Source: an uncultured Alistipes sp. (GTDB lineage: Bacteria; Bacteroidota; Bacteroidia; Bacteroidales; UBA932). Taken from it: DNA of 60,643 nt. The stretch lies in the NCBI GenBank assembly GCA_900544195.1, contig UQUJ01000008.1:1-60643 (forward strand), in the 5' to 3' direction. A program made the translations under genes and the position numbers. Position 1 is the first letter of the stretch. The number at the start of each line of letters is the position of its first letter. A model generated the notes under the pieces. It saw only the letters and a list, made by a program, of their open reading frames with translations, made no database searches and had not been told where the DNA came from. Positions 7,470 to 16,845 of the stretch are shown one piece after another.

Positions 7470-9164
7470 ATGAAGAATGTTCTTACTATAGTGCTTATGG
7501 TTGCGTTGCCATTTCTCGTGGCAGCGCAGCCGCGGTCTTCTATGAGGCTCGATTGGGCCTCGACCGGCTCACATTGTGTCATCGGCGGTGTCCCTTCTTT
7601 GGAGTACCAGAAGAAGGCCTTCAATCATTCTGCCTGGCGGGGCGAGAAAGTGTTCGCGCAGGCAGTGATTTCATCGGATGCCGAGTTGAAGGACGTGACC
7701 GTTGCCGTCTCTGATCTCCGCAGCGGAAAATCCGTGATCGGTTCCGGGAATATTACCGTTCAGTTCGTCTCCTTCGTGGTCTCTGATCTGCTTGACACGA
7801 CCAAGTTCGGCCAGTGCTCTTCGCGCGAGGACAAATCCAAATGGGGAGAGGTGCTTGTCGCTGACGTGCTTGATCTCAAGGAATCTATGAATATTCCGAC
7901 GGGAAGAAAGCAGCCAGTATGGATGACGGTCAATGTGCCATCCGACGCGAAACCAGGAAAGTACACTGGTAGAATGTCCGTGTCTTCAAGCAACGCAAAG
8001 GCTCGCAGCCTTCCTGTGGAGCTTGTTGTCTCCGACCATGTTCTGCCTCCGGCTCACGATTGGGCGTTCCATCTGGATCTGTGGCAGAATCCATATTCGG
8101 TTGCACGCTATGCGGGTGTTCCTCTTTGGAGCGAGGCTCATTTCGAGGCGATGCGTCCGGTGATGAGGATGCTCGCCGAAGCCGGCCAGAAATCCGTCAC
8201 CGCTACCATCATGAACCGTCCGTGGAATGGCCAGACAGAGGATGCCTTCGGCTCGATGGTGACCAAGATCCGCCGCATAGACGGCAGTTGGCTCTACGAC
8301 TACACAATCTTCGACCGTTGGGTGGAGTTCATGTTCTCCCTCGGAATAGACCGGCAGATCAACTGCTACTCAATGATTCCGTGGGCGTTGGAGTTCGATT
8401 ACTACGACCAGGCGACATCTTCGCCGACGACCTTCCAGGCCGCTCCCGGAAGTGAGGAGTACAATGAATATTGGGGATCGTTCATCGCTGACTTCTCCCG
8501 TCATCTCAAGGCGAAGGGCTGGTTCGAGAAGACCATGATCGCGATGGATGAGCGTCCGATGGAGTCGATGCAGGCGGTGCTTTCCTTGATCAGGAGGACT
8601 GAGCCAGACTTCAAGATTTCATTGGCCGGAAACTATCACGAGCCGATCAACTTTGGGATTGCTGATTTCAGTGAGGGTTTCGCTCCGAAGAAAGAGTTTC
8701 CGGAATCAGCAAAGGCCAAGAGAAAGGAACTCGGTCTGACCACGACATTCTACACCTGCTGCGCGGAGGCTCATCCGAACATGTTCGTGATCTCAGACCC
8801 TGACGAGGCCGCATGGCTCGGCTGGTTCGCCCAGGCCGAGAACTATGACGGCTACCTCCGCTGGGCCTACAACAGCTGGACTATGGATCCTCTTGCCGAT
8901 GCCCGTTTCCGCACCTGGCCTGCCGGGGACTGCTTTGTGGTTTATCCTGGAGGCCGCGGCAGCGTCCGCTTCTCCAAACTCGTCGAAGGCATTCAGGACT
9001 TCGAGAAGATCCGCATCCTCAAAGAACAGTGGCGGAAAGAAGACGATGATTCCAAACTCAGTCACTTGGCCGAAATCCTAAAGTCTTTCTCTTCAGAGAA
9101 ACTCCTCGAAGAAGGCCCTGCCAACGCGCTCACGGCCGCCAAGTCGTTCCTCGACGAGCAGTGA
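7470..9164 (+). CDS. GH123/DUF4091-type glycoside hydrolase, exported
   Basis: A 564-residue exported protein with a signal peptide ending near LVAAQ (about residue 20). An N-terminal beta-sandwich region of GH123_N type (through LPVELVVSDHVLPP) is followed by a TIM-barrel DUF4091/GH123 catalytic region. The adjacent pair Asp360-Glu361 in IAMDERP fits the family's substrate-assisted mechanism on N-acetylated sugars. It is a close paralogue of the protein at 19752-21443: residues 277-306 are identical in both. It stands just upstream of the PUL1 sigma factor and ends at a pair of hairpins. The role as a beta-N-acetylgalactosaminidase is inferred from family and locus; no activity can be read from sequence alone. 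Confidence 0.8.
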   Translation: MKNVLTIVLMVALPFLVAAQPRSSMRLDWASTGSHCVIGGVPSLEYQKKAFNHSAWRGEKVFAQAVISSDAELKDVTVAVSDLRSGKSVIGSGNITVQFVSFVVSDLLDTTKFGQCSSREDKSKWGEVLVADVLDLKESMNIPTGRKQPVWMTVNVPSDAKPGKYTGRMSVSSSNAKARSLPVELVVSDHVLPPAHDWAFHLDLWQNPYSVARYAGVPLWSEAHFEAMRPVMRMLAEAGQKSVTATIMNRPWNGQTEDAFGSMVTKIRRIDGSWLYDYTIFDRWVEFMFSLGIDRQINCYSMIPWALEFDYYDQATSSPTTFQAAPGSEEYNEYWGSFIADFSRHLKAKGWFEKTMIAMDERPMESMQAVLSLIRRTEPDFKISLAGNYHEPINFGIADFSEGFAPKKEFPESAKAKRKELGLTTTFYTCCAEAHPNMFVISDPDEAAWLGWFAQAENYDGYLRWAYNSWTMDPLADARFRTWPAGDCFVVYPGGRGSVRFSKLVEGIQDFEKIRILKEQWRKEDDDSKLSHLAEILKSFSSEKLLEEGPANALTAAKSFLDEQ

Positions 9165-9179
9165 TTATGAATGAATATT

Positions 9180-9218
9180 AATTTTGTCCGGAGAGAGTCC
9201 TTCCCTCCGGACAAAATT
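9180..9218. terminator. Strong bidirectional-type hairpin after first GH123 gene
   Basis: AATTTTGTCCGGAG (9180-9193) and CTCCGGACAAAATT (9205-9218) are perfect inverted repeats with an 11-base loop. A smaller hairpin TCCGGTAA/TTACCGGA follows at 9237-9261. Confidence 0.85.
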
Positions 9219-9472
9219 GCATTTTAGCGCCTTTCCTCCGGTAAAAGCCGACATTACCGGACAACCTTTCCCTTTTTCATACACAACTTGTCAAGCCTTC
9301 GAAAAACTATGAAGTTTGATCTCTTCCCACGTGACGAAGGTATTCTTGCCTTTTTTCGGGAAAGTTGCCGACTCGGTTTCACCAAGCGCAGTTTAGATGA
9401 CTTTTGGGTTATCAGAAAGGTTGTTGGCTTTCATGACAGAGCGACACCTGAATATTCCTGGGTGATTATATC

Positions 9473-9615
9473 GTAAGTAGTTAATTGGCGGTATTTTCGA
9501 GGATGGATGTCTTTTAGAGGAAGGAGTGTGCCGGTGGCACATGACTGATGAGGAAAGACATATTGACCAAAAAGACAATCAAAGATTACCAAGTTATTTT
9601 TTTTAGGATTACATA
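9473..9615 (-). repeat. Palindromic intergenic repeat, copy B
   Basis: Minus-strand copy of the same repeat as at 54-205. It has the core TGTGCCGGTGGCACA at 9527-9541 and the flanking CTGATGAG and GACATC blocks. It is most similar to copy D (60437-60593). It is the only copy without an adjoining TIR-bounded element and is shorter at that end. Confidence 0.75.
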
Positions 9616-9726
9616 ACTTCCAAATTATAAATGACACGTCAGGAGCATGAATCCGAAATTAAAAATCATTATTTCATTTAATGGATTTTTTGTTATACTT
9701 TCGTGCGTTTATCGAAAGAGAACAGG

Positions 9727-10308
9727 ATGAGAACAGAGGTCGAGCGGCTTGATGACAAATATTTTCTTGAAGGGTTGAAAAGGTCTGACACCAAGGCCTT
9801 TGAGGCCTTGTTCGATCTCTATTACGCCAACCTTGTGATGTTCTGCGGTAACTATGTCAAGGATATTCATAGGTGCGAGGATATCGTTTCAGGAGTCTTT
9901 GTCAACCTTTGGGAGAGGAGAGAGGGAATCATGATCAGCAAATCATTGAAAGCCTACTTGCTTAACGCGGTGAAAAACCGGGCTTTGAATGAGATTAGAC
10001 ATGACAAAGTGATATATGAGCATGCCCGCAACGTGTGCCGTGGCGATGTTCTGGAGGTTTATGATGTGGACGATTACATCCTTTACACAGACATGCGCAG
10101 GATTCTGGACAGGGCTGTGGACACTCTGCCGGAGAAGATAAGGGAATCCTATGTGATGTACAAGGACTGCGGGATGAAGTCATCGGAGATAGCCGAGAAG
10201 ATGAATGTGACGCAAAGGACGATTGAACTGAGAATATGCAGGGCGCTTTCCATATTGAGAAAATGCCTTGAATGTATAATTTTGTTGCTGGTAATATCTT
10301 ATGAATGA
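9727..10308 (+). CDS. ECF sigma-70 factor (PUL1)
   Basis: A 193-residue RNA polymerase sigma factor of the extracytoplasmic-function type expanded in Bacteroidota. Region 2 is visible in FEALFDLYYANLVMFCGNYV and the following DIVSGVFVNLWERR. Region 4 helix-turn-helix is in SSEIAEKMNVTQRTIELRI. An upstream GTG at 9703 would add 8 residues but overlaps the likely -7 box at 9696-9703, so the ATG at 9727 is preferred. It overlaps the FecR gene by 8 bases, implying translational coupling with its anti-sigma factor. Expected role: switching on the adjoining SusC/SusD operon when substrate occupies the SusC transducer. Confidence 0.9.
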   Translation: MRTEVERLDDKYFLEGLKRSDTKAFEALFDLYYANLVMFCGNYVKDIHRCEDIVSGVFVNLWERREGIMISKSLKAYLLNAVKNRALNEIRHDKVIYEHARNVCRGDVLEVYDVDDYILYTDMRRILDRAVDTLPEKIRESYVMYKDCGMKSSEIAEKMNVTQRTIELRICRALSILRKCLECIILLLVISYE

Positions 10309-11311
10309 GAGTGTTCGTGAATACGAGGAACTGATGTCTCTTTATCTTGAGGGCAAGTGCACTTCGGAACAAGAGGCGCGGCTGGCGGCATGGGTCGGCG
10401 AACATCCTGACAATGCCCATGAATATCACCGCTTCAGAAATGTCTGGGAGGCTGAGCATCCAGCGTTCCGATTCGAGAGCATAGACGTGGGCAAGGTTAA
10501 GAGGCGGATTCTGGAGTCCGTCGGAGAGAACCAGAGGAAACATGGGATATTCATTGAATGGTGGAAGAATGTCGCCGCTGTCCTGTTGCTGCCGTTGTTG
10601 ATTCTGGGAACGGTGCTTTCTTATGATAAATACTTCAGGAAATCTCCGGAACCGGAGTGGCAGGATTTTTCCGCCCCGTACGGCGTTTATGCGAACATTG
10701 TCCTTCCGGACAATTCGAAAGTCTGCCTTAATTCCGGCTCGACCTTGTCCTACCCTTCACGGTTTGCAGGAGGGAAACGCAGCGTGACGCTTGATGGCGA
10801 GGCATATTTTGAGGTGAGCTCAGACAAAGACCATCCGTTTTCTGTGAATGTCGGAGACATGGAAGTCACCGCGACGGGAACGGAATTCAATGTCGAGGCT
10901 TACTCCGGGACATCACAGAGGGTGACACTGGTGACCGGAAAGCTCGGGATCAGTGTGCCGGGAAAAAGTTACGCGCTGCCTCAGGGGTACCAGTTGCTCC
11001 GTGACGGAGACGGTGATGTGTCCTGCTTCCGTACTGACACTTTCAAATGGACATCTTGGCGGACGGGTACTTTGGCGTTCAGAGGCGACCCTCTGTCCTA
11101 TGTGTTCGGAAGATTGTCGTCGCTGTACGATGTGAAGATTAAGGTGGTGGATGCGGAAGTTAATGATTATCAGATTCGTGCTACTTTCCGGAATGAGAAA
11201 CTGGATGACATGATGTCGCTGATCGAACAGACGGCTCCGATCCGCTGCCAGCGCAGGGATTTTGATGACGACGGTGAATGCATAACAGAATATCTGATAT
11301 ATTCAAAATAA
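10301..11311 (+). CDS. FecR-type anti-sigma factor (PUL1)
   Basis: A 336-residue single-pass inner-membrane regulator. A cytoplasmic part (1-88) is followed by a hydrophobic segment at about 91-107 (VAAVLLLPLLILGTVL). The periplasmic FecR domain contains LPDNSKVCLNSGSTLSYP and GEAYFEVSSD, and a C-terminal DUF4974-like domain contains DPLSYVFGRLSSLYDV. It should hold the neighbouring ECF sigma factor inactive until the N-terminal signalling domain of SusC contacts it. The start overlaps the sigma gene by 8 bases. SusC follows after 95 bases. Confidence 0.9.
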   Translation: MNESVREYEELMSLYLEGKCTSEQEARLAAWVGEHPDNAHEYHRFRNVWEAEHPAFRFESIDVGKVKRRILESVGENQRKHGIFIEWWKNVAAVLLLPLLILGTVLSYDKYFRKSPEPEWQDFSAPYGVYANIVLPDNSKVCLNSGSTLSYPSRFAGGKRSVTLDGEAYFEVSSDKDHPFSVNVGDMEVTATGTEFNVEAYSGTSQRVTLVTGKLGISVPGKSYALPQGYQLLRDGDGDVSCFRTDTFKWTSWRTGTLAFRGDPLSYVFGRLSSLYDVKIKVVDAEVNDYQIRATFRNEKLDDMMSLIEQTAPIRCQRRDFDDDGECITEYLIYSK

Positions 11312-11406
11312 AATTTCGGTCTGTCGGTAATTGTGTGTCTTAATTAATGAAGCCCTTCTTTATTGGGACGGGTTGTTTTGAATTACATAATTAATACAGA
11401 TCGTAC

Positions 11407-14400
11407 ATGAGAAAAATCTTTTCGGCGATTGCGGCCGTCCTGCTGCTGCCGCTTCTGTGTTTCACCCTGTCCGCTCAGGATGTGGGCATCACACTGCGTA
11501 TGGACAACGCTCCTTTGGTCAAGGTTATTGACCGTGTCGAGCAATTGAGCGGTTATTCGTTCATTTACACAAACCAAGTCGTTGACGAGCATCGGGTTGT
11601 CAGCCTTGATGTCAGGAACGCAGACATCCTGACGGTTCTGGACAAACTGTTTTCGGGCACGGACATCCGCTACAGGATCGAGAAAAAGCAGATAGTCCTG
11701 GGCAAGGCCAGAACAGTGACATCATCTTCCGGCAAGAACGAATTCGGAAGCCGGCTGCTCAAGGGAGTTGTTACGGATTCAGGGACATCATTGCCGCTGG
11801 TGGGTGTGACGGTTTACATCAAAGGCACGGCCGTGGGTACAGTGACAGACGACAATGGCCGCTATTCTCTCACGGTGTCTGATGGCTCTGAGGTTGAATA
11901 TAATTGCATGGGTTATGTTGTTGAGTCTCGCACCGTGGCACCAGGCGTGAATGAGATCAACGTCAGCCTGAAAGAGAACAGACAGACGCTTGACGAGACT
12001 GTGATTGTCGGATTCGCCACCCAGAAGAAAATCAATCTTACCGGAGCCGTGGGAACGATCAAGTCGGACGCGTTCGAGTCAATTCCTGTTCAGAATGCAG
12101 TGCAGGCCTTGCAGGGTAAGATTCCGGGGCTTCTGGTGACGGAAAATTCCGGACAGTTGAACAGCAGGGCCGGAATCCAGGTCAGAGGACTTGCGACGAT
12201 AGGGGAAGGCTCCTACGCCAACACTCTGGTTCTGATCGATGGTCTGGAAGGTGACCTGTATTCGATCAACCAGCAGGACATAGAGGACATCTCTGTGCTT
12301 AAAGATGCCGCCGCGTCGTCAATCTATGGCTCCAGGGCTCCGTTCGGCGTGATTCTCGTCACCACTAAAAAAGGCAAGGAAGGGGAGTCCGTGGTGAACT
12401 ACAACAACAGTTTCCGCTTTGTCTCTCCGTTGAATCTCCCGGAGGAGATGGACTCATATTCCTGGGCCACATTTTTCAATGACGCGGCACGCAATTCCGG
12501 TTATGGCCCTTGGATCGCGGATGAGACGATGGTGAGGATACGGAAATATATGGACGGGGAGATTTTCTACAACACCATCCCTATGACCAGCAATCCGACA
12601 CGTTGGAACAGTGGTTATGACCAGGCTAACGACAACGTGAACTACTACGATGTGTTCTACAAGAAAGTGACTCATGAGCAGGAACATAATGTAAGCATGA
12701 GCGGTGGGAACAAGTGGCTGTCATGGTATGTGTCCGGGAATCTGCTTGATCAGGAGGGCAAGATGGCTCTCGGAGGGGACGGCATGAAGCGTTACAACCT
12801 TGCCGGGAAGTTCGACGCGAGGGTCTCGCCCAAGGCTTCGGTAAGTTTCATCTCGCGCTATACCCGTTCAGACTACCATCAGCCGGTCGTGATGACAGAC
12901 GGATGGTTCTTTCAGGAAATCGGGCGCCAGTCATGGCCGATAGGGCCGCTGTACGATCCTAACGGCTTCCTGTATAATGACCACGCTCTCAGAATGCGTG
13001 ACGGCGGACAGAGCCGCAACCAGAACTCGATTTTCTCTGAACAATTCAAGTTCACCTACACTCCTGTCAAAGGTTGGAACATCACCGGGGATTTCAACTA
13101 CAGGAACACCACCGTGTTTTACAATGAATATGCATGGCCGGTGCATCAGATGGCTGTCGATGGAATTCATGCGGCGGGAGAGTGGTACAACAACTGGACC
13201 CAGGAGAGCGCGAGCCGGACAGACTACTATAATGTGAATGTCGTCACAGACTATGAGGTGACGATAGCCGACGCGCATTACCTGAAGGTTATGGCCGGCT
13301 TCCAGGCCGAGGACAACAACTACCGCAGCCTCTATGCCACGAAGCAGGGCATAGTCTCTCCGACCACGACATCGCTGGACACTGCGACCGGTTTCGGAAT
13401 GGACGGAACCCCTGTTCCTCCGTCTGTTGGAGGCGGCTATTCAAGCTACAGCACCGCCGGAATATTCGGACGTCTTAACTACAATTACAGGGAACGTTAT
13501 CTGCTTGAGGTCAATGCCCGTTACGATGGCAGCTCGCGTTTCCGCTCAAAGAACCGCTGGGGATTCTTCCCGTCTGTCTCAGTTGGCTGGAACATAGCCA
13601 ACGAGAAGTTCATGGAGAATGTCAAAGGTATCGTCAATATGTTGAAAATAAGGGCCTCGTACGGTTCCCTCGGCAATCAGTACACCAACTCTGTCTATCC
13701 GACATACGCACCTATAGGCTACAGCTACAATTCCGGAACATGGCTGGTGAACGGGAACCGTACAAACCTCTCGTGGGCTCCTGGTCTGATAAGCGATTCC
13801 CTGAGCTGGGAGAGAATCACCTCCGGCAACATCGGTTTGGACTGGTCGTTCCTGGGCAATCGCCTTACCGGTTCGTTCGATGCTTTTGTCCGGGACACCA
13901 AGGACATGGTGGGGCCGTCCGAGGAGCTTCCGGTCATTCTGGGCACGGCGGTTCCTGTCAAGAACAACACGGATCTCAGGACCAAAGGCTTCGAGCTCGA
14001 GATCGCATGGAAGGATCACATCGGAAAGGATTTCGGCTACGGAGTCAGGTTCGTGCTGTCTGACTCTCAGGGCAGGATCACCACATATTCAAACCCTTCG
14101 GGTACATTGGACAAGTATTACGCCGGAAAGAAATGGGGCGAGATCTGGGGCTACGAGACCATAGGCATCGCCAGGACGCAGGAGGAGATGGACGCTCATC
14201 TTGAGAGCCTTCCGGAAGGCGGACAGAATTCAATCGGTGCGGACTGGGCGGCCGGAGACATCATGTATGCTGACCTCAACGGTGACGGAAAGGTGGACGC
14301 CGGCGCACGTACAATTAAGGATCACGGAGATCTCAAGGTGATCGGCAATGTCACGCCGCGCTTCAACTATGGTCTCGACCTGTCTTTCGATTTCAAAGGA

Positions 14401-14859
14401 ATTGACTGCAGGATATTCCTGCAAGGAGTGGGCAAAAGGCAGTATTTCCAGAATTCCTACTATTTCTGGGGCGCATACAGAGGCGGTTGGTGGTCAATGG
14501 GAAACACGGTGCATAAGGATTACTTCCGCGATGACCCTGAAAACTACCTGGGTCTGAATGTGGACAGTTATTATCCGCGTCCACTATGGGGTACCTTCAA
14601 AAATCAGGAGACGCAGAGCCGCTATCTTCAGGACGCTTCGTACCTTCGCCTCAAGAATGTACAGTTGGGCTACACCCTCCCTTCAAAGTGGACCAAGGTG
14701 ATCGGAATCGACAGGCTGCGCGTTTTTGCTTCCGGAGAAAACCTGCTGACATTCACCAAGATGAGCAAGATGTTCGATCCTGAGACCATAGGCTCTTCTA
14801 TGGGGAATTCCTATCCTTTGTCCAGGACATATTCATTCGGAGTAAGTGTAACATTGTAA
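11407..14859 (+). CDS. SusC/RagA TonB-dependent transducer (PUL1)
   Basis: Outer-membrane TonB-dependent transporter of 1150 residues. Signal peptide through LSAQ (about 23). Next is a secretin/TonB N-terminal signalling domain (about 24-98), which marks it as a transducer talking to FecR. A carboxypeptidase-regulatory-like beta-sandwich follows (GVVTDSGTSLPLVGVTVYIK, from about 119), then a TonB-box-like DETVIVGF, the plug (VQALQGKIPGL and GIQVRGLATIG) and a long beta-barrel ending in an aromatic/hydrophobic strand (TYSFGVSVTL). It imports oligosaccharides together with the SusD lipoprotein 12 bases downstream. Full length, no defects seen. Confidence 0.94.
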   Translation: MRKIFSAIAAVLLLPLLCFTLSAQDVGITLRMDNAPLVKVIDRVEQLSGYSFIYTNQVVDEHRVVSLDVRNADILTVLDKLFSGTDIRYRIEKKQIVLGKARTVTSSSGKNEFGSRLLKGVVTDSGTSLPLVGVTVYIKGTAVGTVTDDNGRYSLTVSDGSEVEYNCMGYVVESRTVAPGVNEINVSLKENRQTLDETVIVGFATQKKINLTGAVGTIKSDAFESIPVQNAVQALQGKIPGLLVTENSGQLNSRAGIQVRGLATIGEGSYANTLVLIDGLEGDLYSINQQDIEDISVLKDAAASSIYGSRAPFGVILVTTKKGKEGESVVNYNNSFRFVSPLNLPEEMDSYSWATFFNDAARNSGYGPWIADETMVRIRKYMDGEIFYNTIPMTSNPTRWNSGYDQANDNVNYYDVFYKKVTHEQEHNVSMSGGNKWLSWYVSGNLLDQEGKMALGGDGMKRYNLAGKFDARVSPKASVSFISRYTRSDYHQPVVMTDGWFFQEIGRQSWPIGPLYDPNGFLYNDHALRMRDGGQSRNQNSIFSEQFKFTYTPVKGWNITGDFNYRNTTVFYNEYAWPVHQMAVDGIHAAGEWYNNWTQESASRTDYYNVNVVTDYEVTIADAHYLKVMAGFQAEDNNYRSLYATKQGIVSPTTTSLDTATGFGMDGTPVPPSVGGGYSSYSTAGIFGRLNYNYRERYLLEVNARYDGSSRFRSKNRWGFFPSVSVGWNIANEKFMENVKGIVNMLKIRASYGSLGNQYTNSVYPTYAPIGYSYNSGTWLVNGNRTNLSWAPGLISDSLSWERITSGNIGLDWSFLGNRLTGSFDAFVRDTKDMVGPSEELPVILGTAVPVKNNTDLRTKGFELEIAWKDHIGKDFGYGVRFVLSDSQGRITTYSNPSGTLDKYYAGKKWGEIWGYETIGIARTQEEMDAHLESLPEGGQNSIGADWAAGDIMYADLNGDGKVDAGARTIKDHGDLKVIGNVTPRFNYGLDLSFDFKGIDCRIFLQGVGKRQYFQNSYYFWGAYRGGWWSMGNTVHKDYFRDDPENYLGLNVDSYYPRPLWGTFKNQETQSRYLQDASYLRLKNVQLGYTLPSKWTKVIGIDRLRVFASGENLLTFTKMSKMFDPETIGSSMGNSYPLSRTYSFGVSVTL

Positions 14860-14871
14860 TTACGGATCAAA

Positions 14872-16833
14872 ATGAGAAAATTAATCATAAAACTTTCATC
14901 GGTCGTTTCCATGGCCTTGCTGTTGTCCTCTTGCGACGGTTTCCTTGACAAGCGGCCGGAGTCCATGCTGACCCCGGAGAACTACCTTACGACCGAGGCG
15001 AACCTAAGTTCGTACATTTATGGAATATACACGAACCAGTTCCCGACACACGGAGTCTATGAGTGGGGTACTTTCCAAAGCGACAACAACACGGACAACA
15101 TGGCCTATGTCACTCCAAGCGACATTTTCGCTCCCGGGTACTGGCGTGTGAGTGAGTCCGGCGGTGAATATAATTCCTTCGGGCAGCTGTACCAGATAAA
15201 CTACTTCCTGCAGGTTGTGACCAAACTGTACGGAGAGGGCAGGATTACCGGCAACGATGCGCTTATAAGGCAGTGTCTCGGCGAAGCGTATTTTTTCAGA
15301 GCCTGGGATCATTTCACCAAACTGAAGACATTCGGTGACTGCCCTATCGTGGACGAGGTCCTGCCTGATGACATGGATGTCCTGGTGGCAAAAAGCAAGC
15401 GCTATCCGCGCAACGAGGTATCCCGTTTCATTCTTTCAGACCTTGACAAGGCGATGGAACTGCTTATGGATGTTCCGGAAGGGGGAACCAACCGGATCAG
15501 CAAGGATTGCGCCCATCTGTTCAAATCCCGTGTCGCGCTTTATGAAGGGACCTGGCTTAAATATTTCAAAGGTACCGCATTTGTGCCTAACGGCCCGGAC
15601 TGGCCGGGGGCGAGGAAGGATTACAACGCGAATTACCAGTATCCGTCCGGAGGAATCGACGAGGAGGTGGAATTCTTCCTTTCGGAGGCTATGAGGGAGT
15701 CAAAGATCGTTGCCGACAAATATCGTCTGACCTCAAACAACGGAAAGTTTCAGGGTTCCGCGTCGGAGCCTTCAAACTCATATTACGATATGTTTGCGGA
15801 CACGGACATGTCGAAGTATCGTGAAGTCCTTCTATGGCGGAAATATGACCTGAATGTCGTGTCAAATGCCACCGGACAGTGGGGGGCTTCCAGCAACTGT
15901 GGCTACGGGACGACGAAAAGCATGATCGACGCATTCGTGATGGCCAACGGACTTCCTGTCTATGCCTCGGGCAGCGGCTATCCCGGCGACGAAGACTTGA
16001 AAAGGATAACCGAAGGGCGCGACACACGAGCCGTCCTGTTCGTTAAGAAGCCAGGAGACGCCAATCTTCACAGTGATCCGGCGGGTCCGGCGTCAAAGAT
16101 CGAACCGTGGCCTGACATCACGGCCGGTGCGGAGAGCAACAGGTACACGACGGGCTACGCTCTCAGAAAAGGTTTGAACTTCGACGGTAGACAGACACTG
16201 CTCTGTACTGTCGGGAGCATAATTTTCCGCGCGGCCGAAGCTTATCTGAATTACATCGAGGCATGCTACGAGTCGACAGGTTCCATAGATGCGACGGCAG
16301 ACTCCTATTGGAGGGCCATCCGTCGCAGGGCCGGAGTCAATGAGGACTACAATGTCACCATCGCCGCCACGGATATGAACATAGAGGCACTTGAGGATTG
16401 GGGTGCATATTCCGGAGGCAAGGTCGTTGACGCCACGTTGTTCAGCATCAGGCGCGAGCGTCGCTGCGAGTTCATGGCTGAGAACATGCGCAACGCGGAC
16501 ATCAGGCGCTGGCGCTCCATGGATCAGATGATCGACAGTCCGTATTGCGTTCTGGGTATGAACCTCTGGGGCAACAAGGATCTGTCCGAATTCGGAGACC
16601 TCAAGGAGAATGTGAACGTCTCTCCTCGTGATTTCAGCAAGTATCTCGCACCTTATCACATCATCTCGAACAACCACGTCTATGATGGCTATCGCTGGAC
16701 AATGGCGCATTACCTGTCGCCTATCGCAATCCAGCATTTCCTCATAACGGGCGGCGGCAATGCGGAAAATTCCTCTCTTTATCAGAACCCGGGGTGGCCG
16801 CTTGTCGCGAACCAACCTCCAGTCAGTCTCTAA
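14872..16833 (+). CDS. SusD/RagB surface glycan-binding lipoprotein (PUL1)
   Basis: A 653-residue surface lipoprotein (Cys21 after ALLLSS) that should cap the SusC barrel and deliver glycan. Typical SusD features are the FLDKRPE opening, helical TPR-like repeats (LGEAYFFRAWDHF about 135-147) and the late segments IRRERRCEFMAEN and ADIRRWRS. It is on the large side for SusD. It lies 12 bases after susC and 12 bases before the next gene, in one operon. Confidence 0.93.
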   Translation: MRKLIIKLSSVVSMALLLSSCDGFLDKRPESMLTPENYLTTEANLSSYIYGIYTNQFPTHGVYEWGTFQSDNNTDNMAYVTPSDIFAPGYWRVSESGGEYNSFGQLYQINYFLQVVTKLYGEGRITGNDALIRQCLGEAYFFRAWDHFTKLKTFGDCPIVDEVLPDDMDVLVAKSKRYPRNEVSRFILSDLDKAMELLMDVPEGGTNRISKDCAHLFKSRVALYEGTWLKYFKGTAFVPNGPDWPGARKDYNANYQYPSGGIDEEVEFFLSEAMRESKIVADKYRLTSNNGKFQGSASEPSNSYYDMFADTDMSKYREVLLWRKYDLNVVSNATGQWGASSNCGYGTTKSMIDAFVMANGLPVYASGSGYPGDEDLKRITEGRDTRAVLFVKKPGDANLHSDPAGPASKIEPWPDITAGAESNRYTTGYALRKGLNFDGRQTLLCTVGSIIFRAAEAYLNYIEACYESTGSIDATADSYWRAIRRRAGVNEDYNVTIAATDMNIEALEDWGAYSGGKVVDATLFSIRRERRCEFMAENMRNADIRRWRSMDQMIDSPYCVLGMNLWGNKDLSEFGDLKENVNVSPRDFSKYLAPYHIISNNHVYDGYRWTMAHYLSPIAIQHFLITGGGNAENSSLYQNPGWPLVANQPPVSL

Positions 16834-16845
16834 TATAATGGTTTT

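Larger units (their letters stand above)
9165..9726. other. Intergenic region upstream of PUL1 sigma factor
   Basis: Contains the hairpins at 9180-9261, a short open stretch from ATG 9309 to 9476 (55 codons, not recognised, possibly a decayed fragment), the palindromic repeat copy B (9473-9615) and an imperfect promoter box TACTTTCG at 9696-9703. Confidence 0.6.
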
